NCBI GenBank assembly: GCA_905178155.1
Contig: CAJINV010000002.1
Location: 7,160,743 to 7,224,742 of the forward strand
Direction of reading: 5' to 3'
Source: Amoebophrya sp. A120
Lineage: Eukaryota; Sar; Dinophyceae; Syndiniales; Amoebophryaceae
DNA length: 64,000 nucleotides
Shown: one piece after another, positions 25,220 to 34,900 of the stretch
How the letters are laid out: each line of letters starts with the position of its first letter
Numbering within the stretch: the stretch's first letter is position 1
The notes under the pieces: generated by a model
The model's input: only the letters and a program-made list of their open reading frames with translations
Databases searched by the model: none
Told to the model about the DNA's origin: nothing
Program-made: the position numbers and the translations under genes

Positions 25220-26242
25220 ATGGTATCTGGTGTTCGTGGTGGCGCAACTCGCGTGTCTGCCGTCAGTGTGGCGCATGCACAGCCCCCCCTCGCCCACACC
25301 GCGGACGCCGTTGGGCGACCGATTTCAGGGGGGTTCTACAACTCGCAGACCAGTTTACTGCAAGGAGTACATCAGCCACCGGCGCCGTTCAAGAACAGCA
25401 GCGGTTGGAGAACAGCACGAGTTGACCACCATGAACAGTTTGCTCCCAACGGTCATACCATGACTACCCACGCCCAAGACGCTCTGCCTCCGCCACGCAC
25501 CAGGATCGTACAGGCCTCCACGACCCGATGTGAGCAGCGAGCGCGGAAACGAGACCTCGTGCTTGATCAACTCAGACAACAGGCGGCGGAGCTGCGCCGG
25601 CGGGACCGCTTGCTGTGGACGTTGTTAGAGGAAAGGTTAGCGGCATCCCAGCGGATACAGACCTTGCTCCTGGACAAAAAGAACTTCTACGTTGGAGGCG
25701 TCGGGACTACTACCGCACGAAGACGTCGAAAGGCCGACAAACGCGGCACGTCTTTCGCTGAAGACGAGGACGACATCAATTGCGGTTCCAGCTACATGAT
25801 GGATGATTACGACGATGACCAAGTGGTGTTTGAAGATGGGGCGTCATCTCGTCCCTGGGACCACGACCAGCAAGCGCTTCGTGCGGGCGAAGATCATTTG
25901 CATCTCAATCATAGGCACCGCGCCGGCGCAATGAGAACTAGACCCCATGATGATCCCGCGCCAATTGATACTGCCACGCAAATAAGAACCCGAACCGCCG
26001 CTGGTACTACGTCCTTCCTTCCTTATCTGAGGAACTTGATTCAAAGCGCTGGCTCTACGGACGTCGCCACCTTCGAGGCGCTGTTCGACGCAATATTAGA
26101 CGAAGGTGTAGTGGAGGTTGATAGAGAAGAACCCCAGGAGGCCGATCAACGTTCTTACCTTAATATAGGCGAAAACGATTTGAAAAGTAGCACTTCTTGC
26201 TTGTCCTCTGCCATCTTTGACTTTGACGAAGCTTTCCTATGA
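25220..26242 (+). CDS. Hypothetical 340-aa protein, intronless
   Basis: An open frame with an ATG start and a TGA stop. Residues of about 90-150 form a basic, Leu/Arg/Gln-rich helical stretch (DLVLDQLRQQAAELRRRDRL) that could be a coiled coil. A His/Asp-rich low-complexity region follows, and a Phe/Asp-rich C-terminus ends in FDFDEAF. No signal peptide, membrane segment or known domain is visible. It has no introner. The start may be internal, because the frame is open for only a short way upstream. Confidence 0.6.
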   Translation: MVSGVRGGATRVSAVSVAHAQPPLAHTADAVGRPISGGFYNSQTSLLQGVHQPPAPFKNSSGWRTARVDHHEQFAPNGHTMTTHAQDALPPPRTRIVQASTTRCEQRARKRDLVLDQLRQQAAELRRRDRLLWTLLEERLAASQRIQTLLLDKKNFYVGGVGTTTARRRRKADKRGTSFAEDEDDINCGSSYMMDDYDDDQVVFEDGASSRPWDHDQQALRAGEDHLHLNHRHRAGAMRTRPHDDPAPIDTATQIRTRTAAGTTSFLPYLRNLIQSAGSTDVATFEALFDAILDEGVVEVDREEPQEADQRSYLNIGENDLKSSTSCLSSAIFDFDEAFL

Positions 26243-27341
26243 GGCTGTGGATGTGGTTGCTCCTCATTAGACTGCATCGAGAATGAACGCCTCTCATTTA
26301 CACATACATACGTAGTGCGACGGAGCACGACGACAGACCAGATCCGTGAGACGAGAGAGAAAAACACAGAAACGGTATTTCGACCAGAGCGCATTTGAAA
26401 GTAGACGCGACGCATTAAGCAGCGCCTGCCTCATGGCTTGTTTGATCGTATATCTGGGCAAAGTGTGTTCTGTTCCACAACTGATGATTTTTAAATACAG
26501 TATGGACCCCCTAGATGCGTAAATCATCTTCATCATCATCGCAGGACGTAAAGGCCCGCGTGTCGTGGAAAGTCACGCTTCTCAGCTAAGGCTTGTTTTG
26601 ACGTGTGAGCCGAAGACTCCTCCGTGTCTGTGCGGACGTCAGAACATTTTTTATTTTTTGTAGCAGGTTCATCTACTACAATGGATATAGATGTCTGTGA
26701 CGAGTCCGAGAGAAAGAACTGCGACTGCATCAAACAGAGCAAACGTAGTATTTTGTCATCATGTTCCTGTGGAGGTCTAGCTCAGTGCTGCGACTGAATG
26801 AGAAGTCAGTGTAGCTAAGTGTAGAATTGCGAATCCATTATTTAATTCTGATATTTTTTCAAATTGTTGTAATAACATTTACACTAACAAGTCCAGCAGC
26901 GTGCATCGATCTTGTATGTGGGATGAGGTGAAAAGTTTATATCTGTGATGTACTACTTTTTTTTGCACAAAGATGTATCCGCTCTGTCGTTGTTGTCCGA
27001 GGCGTTTTCAAAATACAGCGCTAGTGCGAAAGTTAAGCTTCTAGATAGTACTGGCACACTGACCGTGGGCGTGATGTGTTCAGGAGTTGTAGAGCCGCAA
27101 AAACAAAGCAAGACAAAAGCTGTGTTATGGGTTCTTTTGCGACGAGAAGCATCATCGTATATTGCCTGGTAAGTACATGATTTCATTTTGTTTGTTCACC
27201 GTGTTTTCACTGCAAGGTTTTGTAGGGAGAAAGGAAAAGTTAGCTTTTGTGCAATCGGGAGTAGCATAGAAATTAGTCGAGATTTTTTACTATGCATCAA
27301 ATTGAAAAAGCTTGTGCTGAGAGGAAATCGTTGTTGCAAGT
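26243..27341. other. Intergenic region, possible 5' UTR intron of the next gene
   Basis: About 1.1 kb. A good donor-like GTAAGT lies at about 27170, and possible acceptors follow near 27220, so the downstream small gene may have a spliced leader exon or 5' UTR. A short frame ending at 27172 is not convincing. No RNA gene or TIR element is seen. Confidence 0.4.
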
Positions 27342-27726
27342 ATGGACGCCGTGATCTCCACTCTGAAGCAAGCCTCTCAGCGCTTCGACGACCTCCTGGT
27401 ATCACAAGAAAAAGCCTTAACGTTAACGGAATATGTGATGCAGAAATGCATCGCAAGACGTGTCGGAGTTTGTCATGCATAGCATGCATATTGGGCTACA
27501 TTTGTGACGCATGACTACAATCTGTGAAAACCGTTAACATTAACACTTTTTCTTGTGATACCTGGGTGGCGTCATTGAGGATCAAGACGCGCGCGGAGTG
27601 GTCGTGAATTTTACGGGCGTTGCGATTTTTATGCTGATCTTCCTCTCCGGTCCCTTCGAGTGGTTCGGCTCGACAAAGAAGGCGGAAAAAGAGCAAGCAG
27701 AAGCTGTGGGAGCAAAAAAGAAGTGA
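27342..27726 (+). CDS. Small single-span membrane protein (72 aa), split by an introner
   Basis: Exons 27342-27399 and 27566-27726 join in frame to give 72 aa from ATG to TGA. A short amphipathic N-terminus (MDAVISTLKQASQRFDDLL) is followed by a hydrophobic span (VVVNFTGVAIFMLIFLSG) and a Lys/Glu/Ala-rich C-terminal tail. Size and topology suit a small ER or mitochondrial membrane-complex subunit, but I do not recognise the family. Neither exon is long enough to stand out; the gene becomes visible only after removing the introner. Confidence 0.7.
27400..27560. mobile_element. Introner family G, only copy (161 bp)
   Basis: The direct repeat CCTGG lies at 27395-27399 and 27561-27565. The inverted ends begin TATCACAAGAAAAAG and end CTTTTTCTTGTGATA. 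The inverted repeat extends inward through a TTAACGTTAACGG segment, about 27 of 30 positions matching. The period of 166 nt restores the frame of the 72-aa gene. It has no sequence match to the other families except TAT/ATA termini and an internal TGCAT/ATGCA-rich core. Confidence 0.9.
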
Positions 27727-27999
27727 CCGCTAACCGCAATAATTATCGATAGGACCAGAGCAGTAGCTTTAGTTAGTAGACAGGAAGAAAATAATTGCGT
27801 CTCGTCGCAGGCTGAAGGAGCAGGAGGTCCGTTTGTGCTCTCACTGCAGAGGCACGAACTTGAGCCATTCTTTCCGGTGCGGACAAAGCTGCAATTCAAC
27901 ATTTTCCAGACCTGCTTCTAGTGCCGCTAGCTAACACGGCAGCTATCCTTCGGTTCACGACGTAAAAATCCACAAACCAGCCCCCAGGAATCCAACAGA

Positions 28000-30966
28000 A
28001 TGCCGGAGCCACTGGTTGACAACACCGGCGCCTCTGCCATGGAGGTCGATGAGATATGCACTGCAAAAAAAATATCGTATTTATAGTATGAAGTACACCA
28101 TCTTCACTGAACGATAGAAAATGGTGAATAGGAGATTCTGATTCATCACAAGATGAAGGCGACAGAAAGTAGTGTCATGCGCCATTACATACTTGTACGA
28201 AAGCGATACTTTTGATCTTTTGCAGTGCATACAAGACGACGAAGAACAATAAGCGGACGCTGCAGCGGCGAAGTGTCATGGACAACGCCGTTCCGCCAAC
28301 AGACAAGGCTGACGGGGGCAGGTAAGACTAAACCTAGAGGAAAACTATTGATGTTGAAACAAATGTTCGTGCGGGTCTCCTTGTTTCCACACCACACATC
28401 ATGATATCTATGAATTTTTATTTATCTATTACTTGCCTCTTTTTATTTTTTTCTGAAGGTGTATTTTGCTCCGGTTCTACTTATAGTTTCGCAACTCATC
28501 ATTCAGAACGCCGCCCGGTGCCCTGTCGCAGAGCCACAAGCGAGCGCGCAACAGCATGGTTGTCGACCAGAATGGCGTTTTGAAACAGAAAAACGAACTC
28601 TGCGATGCGGTGCTGGGCATCGGCATACCGCACGACTGGACCCGGATAAAGGCGGAGGGGCCCCCGAACGAGGAGGACAACTACGAGATGACGGAAGAGG
28701 GCGAAAGTGACAACTCGCCCGACCGAAAGCACAAAAAAGTGCCTACCTGGTGTATTGAACAAAATTTTTTAGATTACCCACCAGTTCTTGATGTTGATTC
28801 TGCTCTGGAACTACTAAGTTGTGAATGCAAGTAGAGATTATTGAGTTTGGGTTTTTCTTTTTATTCATCGTTGTGCGGTGGTTTCTTATGTTGTGCATAG
28901 ATAAGGATAAATGTGAATTACAAATTCTTCTAAAACAGGCCAAGAATGGGCAAAAGCGGTGGAGGAGCAGAGCGTTTATGGAAAAGTGGCAAAAATAGAT
29001 GCGTCAGAAAAAAGGCAAAGAATCATCAACTACCAAGCAACTTCTTCATCTTCAGCCACGGAGGTTTTGGATCGGGAGGAGCGACGTGAAGTTCGCCATC
29101 ATTTATCTGCATCAAAAGACGAAGTCCAAGAAGTCGCTGTCGCGCATACGTGCATTACAAATTCTATGCCTATTTCTGATGCCTTATACTTTTTCGATTT
29201 CATACTTTCATCGACCCAGATACGGTTTTCGGTGGAAACATGCAGCAAGTGGACCTCCACGAAGTCTTCGGCGCCCCATCGGAGCCGAGCAAAAGGGGTA
29301 CTTGATTTATCATAAAACTATACTCAAGAAAGCATGGGTGCGCGTCGTCTGGCATGAAAGGCGCAAAAAATTGCAAACTTGACTATACTTTATAGTGATG
29401 TATCACATCTTCAGAGGACCACGATTCCCTTTGGACAGGGCTGCTATGAGTACTGCCATTATACCACGACTTTTTCACGTGACATTGCAACACTGCTCAG
29501 GTCGCCGACTATCCGAGACTGCCATGCAGGAGCCGCAGCGAAGATGGTTCCGGGACAAGTTGCGGAAGGTATCCTGTGCAAAAGTATCGTACTCGTACAA
29601 ATGCAATTCTTGCATTACAAATATTTTTCTTAAGGTAAATCAGCATGACAAATTTTATTTCTTATGCGGAGAAAATTTTTTTATACGAGTACGATACTTT
29701 TGCAGTTCATAGAAGGAAGAAGTTTACAATTACGTCCAAGTAATGGGACAGAGCAAACGCATGGACCATTGTATTCTCAGGAAAAACTGCATCTTCACTG
29801 TGAATTGGCGTTTTTTGGACTAAGTTCGTTTCGTATACACATGGACATGACAGAAGACAATTTGTCATGCGTGCTTGTTTTATGAACGTGCCCAAAACAC
29901 GATCCGTGAAGATAGTGACTACTCGTGCATTTGTAGCAAGACAACATCAAGCGGCGTTAGGGATGTTGTATTCTTGGCGCATGAAGATCTTGTTTTCGTC
30001 GTGGTACTGGTACGACATTAGTGATTGACAGTGAAAGCACGTCTTTTCCGTGCGATACACGTATGGCTGAGGCCAGGCGAGGAGGAGCGACAGCAGGGGA
30101 GTTCAAGTTCCTCGGCTACACTGACCAATCGGCCGTTTCTGTTGAAAAACGATTCCACGGGGGGGATCACCAATACAAATGCAGCACAAGGCGCGCAAGC
30201 GTCCGTTCCGTCCTCGTCTTCTGCGGCTGCGGCTGGTACTACTAGTAATTTGAACAACCAGCTGCAACCGAATTGCACCACTACCAACGGAACGTCAACA
30301 CTGGCAGCACCCCCACCTGCTCCTGTTGTACCAGTTGCAGTGACCGCTGGTGGCAATCAACAAGCGGCATCGTCAACACTACCGGAAGTTGTAGGCGACA
30401 AAGCTGCAGCTGGGGGAACCAAGGTACTATTTGAACCAGCTGCAGCAGCGAAAAATACAAACCCCGCAGTAGGATCAGAAGCAGGCCCTGTGCCGGGAGC
30501 AGCAGCTAATGCAATCACAAATCCCGATCCCGTGGTGACGGCCGCAACCGCACCACCAGCGCAGCCGGCTTCTTCTTCCTCTTCGAAGGAAGCCGTCGTG
30601 GCTAGGCCCGAGCAGCAGCAGGAGGAGGTAGGGAAGAAGAAGGGAGGTTCCACTGCCAGTAAAACCTCGATGAAAAAGTCCTCGGCTCCCGCGGTGACCG
30701 CAGCAGCCGCCGGTCTACTGCAGGCACAGTCTGGCTCGGGAGCAGAACAACCCGGCTCGGTGGGTGGAATGGTCGCTGCAAATAATAGCACGGGTGGCGG
30801 TAGCGTGTCCGGCCCCAGCAGCTCCGCCCTGGGAACGGCCAAGGCGAAGTCCAAGGCCAGCAGCGGCCGGGTCGCAAAGGCCAAGTCCACCAGCACAAGT
30901 TCCAAGTCAGCGAAAATGAAAAACGCACCGAAAAAGGACCAGCAGAATCCTTCAAAGGAGGGATAG
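28000..30966 (+). CDS. Multi-exon gene, possible INCENP-like (IN-box) protein; 3' structure uncertain
   Basis: Inferred pieces: 28000-28054, 28237-28321 and 28507-28751 (introns: one introner and GT-AG 28322-28506), then 28939 to about 28973. An intron with unclear borders follows, then about 29213-29297, 29417-29569, 29717-29736 and 29891 onward. The segment KVPTWCQEWAKAVEEQS, then DPDTVFGGNMQQVDLHEVF, then KRGPRFPLDR resembles the C-terminal IN-box of INCENP, which binds Aurora kinase (pattern P.W....A..Q, DPD.IFG, L.EIF, RF..R). Upstream is a basic, polar N-terminal region. Two endings are possible. Either translation stops at 30026-30028 after WYWYDISD, or a GT-AG intron 29925-30031 joins to the long Ala/Ser/Thr-rich, Lys-tailed exon 30032-30966. 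I favour the second because that exon has no early ATG of its own. The family assignment is tentative. Confidence 0.45.
28055..28231. mobile_element. Introner family A, copy 4, diverged (177 bp)
   Basis: The inverted ends are TATGCACTGCAAAA and TTTTGCAGTGCATA, with degenerate AAAGTATCG-like sequence inside. The flanking repeats TGAGA (28050-28054) and CAAGA (28232-28236) have diverged. Its 182-nt period shifts frame 1 to frame 3, which matches the next exon and its GT-AG intron. Confidence 0.75.
29570..29711. mobile_element. Introner family A, copy 5 (142 bp)
   Basis: The direct repeat GAAGG lies at 29565-29569 and 29712-29716. The inverted ends TATCCTGTGCAAAAGTATCG and CGATACTTTTGCAGTTCATA are nearly intact. 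The period of 147 nt keeps the frame, but an in-frame TAG at the right end would truncate an unspliced product. Excision joins DKLRK to EEVYNYV. Confidence 0.9.
29737..29885. mobile_element. Probable degenerate introner (about 149 bp)
   Basis: Flanks share ACGTC (29732-29736) and ACGTG (29886-29890). The ends are weakly complementary (TAATGGGACAGAGCAAACGC against GCGTGCTTGTTTTATGA). The period of 154 nt moves frame 1 to frame 2, as the next exon needs. TIR identity is low, so this is the least secure element in the set. Confidence 0.4.
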
Positions 30967-31947
30967 CGAGCAGGATTGCGAGGTAGAAATTAGCTAGCGT
31001 ACTTCAGGAGCTCATAGGTCGCTGCAATCCAACTGAAGAAGAAGATGAGGAAAGAAAGAATTTGTGTAGCTGGGACACTTCTACACAAGTGACCAAGAAA
31101 AACAAAGATGGCGCTATTGGAGAAAGCCACTCAAAAATCAGACTTCAAGGAAAAGTGCTGCTTTTTTGAAATCCTTTACATATATTTTTCAGTATTCTTC
31201 ATCAATATCAGTTAACATCTTCCGACAACTAATTTCAGTAGTATAGAAGCTGTAAAACAAACTACCTCCGAAGTAATCCAAGCGATTTTATCTACACAAG
31301 CGACTTTTTGTTTTTTGTTTGAAGTAGAGCGAAGCAGAAGCAGCTCTCCAATGGGATGAAATTGGATGCGTTTTATATGTTGGGGTTAAGATGAAATTGA
31401 AAACGCAATGCAAGGCACTCTGACTCCTGCTGGGGCAGACAAGATTTGCAAATGAAGCAGTGACCACGACCCTTCCACACTTTTTAAGATTACAAAGACG
31501 AGCCCGCGCTGTGAGGGACTTTGACTTCATCATGAGTGGGTCTCCAATAGAGCCACCTGGTGTCTGTTTTGCTCTGTCGTCGATAGAGACGCTACGCCAT
31601 TTCATGATCCTACTGAGCCTTACAGATGATGGAGAGCGAGAGAATGACAGGCGACGTGCACCACGTGCACGTGGCACGAAAGTCGTCAATTACCTTTACA
31701 GATCCGTGCGTACTGCAACACCTGTTGAAGTTCTAGTTTGCTGGAAGCGTGCATGTTGCGAGATCTCATACTGATTCTAGATTCTACTCATAATAGTGGA
31801 TTCAGCATCAAGCGGGCGGGCTGCAGTTGTGAGGTGGGCAGTCTAGCATCCGGGCCGCAGTCTGTGAGTACTTACGGTGCCGCGCTCTAGTACAACTTAC
31901 AAAAAACCTAGTCGACATTTCTCGCGACGTAAAAGTCATCTACTAAG
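30967..31947. other. Intergenic region, no supported gene
   Basis: About 1 kb between two + strand genes. Short frames such as 31460-31774 lack a convincing start or domain. The stretch just upstream of 31948 is rich in CTTAC/GTACTTAC-like sequence. No RNA gene, TIR element or tandem array is seen. Confidence 0.5.
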
Positions 31948-34900
31948 ATGGCTCATAACCCCGGCTCGTTTCACTCCGCCTTGTGGCGTCAGGTTGCTGC
32001 TACGTCTTCAAGGCTCAGAACAGGGACTTCCAAGAGGACGACGACCCAGAACGCCATCATGCTGGCTTCGTTCTGTGCCACTCTCCTACCGCTACTAGCG
32101 GAGGGTCTGCTGCATACCGTCAGCAAAAAGTCCGCGGAGGTCGAGATGGAGGCTCCGACGTCGATGTTTCGAAAGGAAACCATGCCAGCTGTGCCCACCA
32201 CGGTGATTGTGATCATCAATCTGACGGTGCAGTATTTCCTCGTGTACGCCATGCTGGCCTTCTATGGATGTGTCAGAGTTGAAATCGACAAAGTTGAAAT
32301 AATTTGTCGTGCATAAAATGGATGCCAGTTGGAACCCAGTTTCCAAGCGGCGCATGACAAATTTTGGCGGTCCTTAAATCCAGTTTGTCATGCTGTTTAG
32401 GCTTAGAAGACTGATTTTCTTATGCTACTTTAGCAGCTCGAGCTGTAACCCCTAACAGGCTTACAATCGGCCTCACTTGCCTGCTCTGCAACGCACGTGC
32501 CTCGGGTCATGCATTTTATGCATTACAGATTATTTCAACTTTGACGATTTCAAACCTGACGCTTCCATACCTTCTCCCGTACCTTCAACGCGATGTACCC
32601 GGGGAATCCCTCGCTTCTGGGCTTTCAGAAACTCATGGAATCCTGCACTTTTTTATGAAGTGCAAGCATCATATAAATCGTGGCAGCTGCTGGTGCTTCT
32701 GCTCGGTCGGTGAAGTAGGCCTGGCAAATCTACGCATTTTGACCGTCCTGGCGCGCCGGCGTCGCGTCATCCTCCATACAACGAGAGGTCTGGCGTGTTT
32801 TTGATCAAAATCATGCCAAGTGGATACACAATCAAAAACTTGTATACGGGTTGTGAGTGCCAGTGGTCGCAGGTACTTATCGGCTGCACGACAGACTGAA
32901 AATACGACTGACGTGCCTCTACCTTAGTCCCTTCGAGCTGACACCGATCAAATAAAAGTAGCCACGATGCAGCACTCTCCTTTCATACCCTGTCTGCAAC
33001 TACTGTCCGATGTTGTGTGTGCTTTACCTCGGCGCCCGCATGCGCGCGGAGCAGATTGCGCAGGGCAAGACGGAGGAATTGAATCTGCCTTCCCCATTGA
33101 CCCGGTTTGGCATGCAGCTGGGGGCCAACTGCGTTTTGGGACAGCTGCTCTGCGTTCTGGTGTTACCGCTCCTGATATGACAGTGCACAACTCCCCCGTG
33201 TCGTCCCCCTCATTTGTGATGGATGAACGACAGATGAGGGGGAGATGAGCGGAGTGCTGCAAAAATCTCATACTTCACCGGGAGCTGCTCCGTGCCCGTG
33301 GATGGGGAGGGGAACTTGGACTTGCAGAGGTGCGTATTAGCGCCGGATATTTTACGTGATTACGTACGGCAAGCATCACTTACTTATGCTGCCACGTGGG
33401 ACTCTCTTTTTTGTTTTGCTGGGTTTGACTATGATACAGAACATGAATTCAGCAAATATTTCTGTAGGCTTGGCGTCTCCAAGGCGGTGTTAGCCCTGCT
33501 GACCACTCTGCGCTACTTCCTCCTCGCTGGCGTGTATGGGGGCGCCATTGTCGTGGTGTACGGGATTCACACGATGGACATTGCGGACGAAGCCATCAAA
33601 AACCAGATGTGGCCAGACGACACCTTCCCGAAAGTGTCCCCGCCGGTGCAGGCCACGATCTTTCTTTCTTCCCTCTTCTTCGTGCTCTACTCCGCGCTGG
33701 CGCTGCTGCGCACCTACATGGATTTCTTCGGTGCCAACAACGTGGCCGAGAAGCTGGGCGGCTGCCTGTCGCTCGCCACGTTCACCGTCAACATGGCGCC
33801 GATGCTGTATCATTTGTAAAAACCTCCCCACACCAGAGTTGTAATGCAAATCTGCATGCTGAAATGGTTTCTCATGCCGAGACCCATGAGAAGCAGTCTT
33901 TAGTCGTGTTTTGGGCTTTGTGATGCCAGAAGCAGCATGATATGCCAGATCTGTGATGCTGCTGAACAAGCTAAACAGGAGCATTACACTACGAGGGCAA
34001 GCCTGTCATGCGAGACAGCCAAAGCTAGTGGATTTGTCTAGCAGATTTCTCATCTTGACTATGGGGTGGGGACGTTTTAACACAGGATAGGCTGTGCATC
34101 CTGTTCATCGGCGCGCGGATGCGCGCCTTGCAGATGGACCCCGTGACCGGCAAGCTTCCGGAGTACGCCCAGTACGCCTGCTACGGGTGCAGCGGCGCGA
34201 TTCTGCTGCAGGCCGCGCTGATCATCCTTCTGCCCTACACCGCGCCCCAGGTGCAGTGCGTTCGCGGGGATTTCGAGGGCGACGTGAAATTCGTGGGGCT
34301 GCGCGGTCTCCTCGCCACGGTCTTCCAAACGCTCCGGTATTTTGCCCTGTTTGCGTATGGGAGTGCCAGGATCGAAATCGACAAAATCGAAATGATCTGT
34401 AATGCATAAAATGCTACGCAAAAAGCGAATCTATTGCAGAGGATGCAAGGAAGGCGGATTGTAGTCCTGGTAAGGGTTAAGTGTTGGGCTGCTGACTAGC
34501 ATGACAAAAGGCAGCTCTTTTGCCCTAAACCGCATGACAAATTCGCTTCCAGGAGGGGGATAATTTGTCATGCGCCGACTACAAGCTGTGGGTCTAACTG
34601 GCATCGATTTTGTGCATCACAAGTTTTTCGATTTTGTCAAGTTCGATTCTGACACTTCAATATTGCGGTCTACGGCGGGTTTTCCGCTGTCTGCTACGCC
34701 ATCTTCACGATGAAACCCGCCGGGGCGGACGACAGCTTCGCGCCGCCGCCCCTGTCGCCCGCCATGCTCTGCGTGATGAACCTGGTGGCGCAGTACTTCT
34801 TTATTTACCTATCCCTCTTCGTGACGCAAACCATTCGCATGTACAAGCCCGACATCCGGCTCTTGAACGTGTGTACACCTGGGAAATATTGCGTCTGCTG

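Noticed and set aside
30063-30245. ATG-initiated 60-codon frame overlapping the Ala/Ser-rich exon
   Set aside because: It is much shorter than the overlapping open frame that continues to 30966 with the codon use of neighbouring genes, although it could matter if the exon has its own start.
33330-33467. This in-frame 138-nt segment as coding sequence
   Set aside because: It is open, but it has GTGCGT and TGTAG borders and is absent from the sister repeats, so it is better explained as a GT-AG intron.
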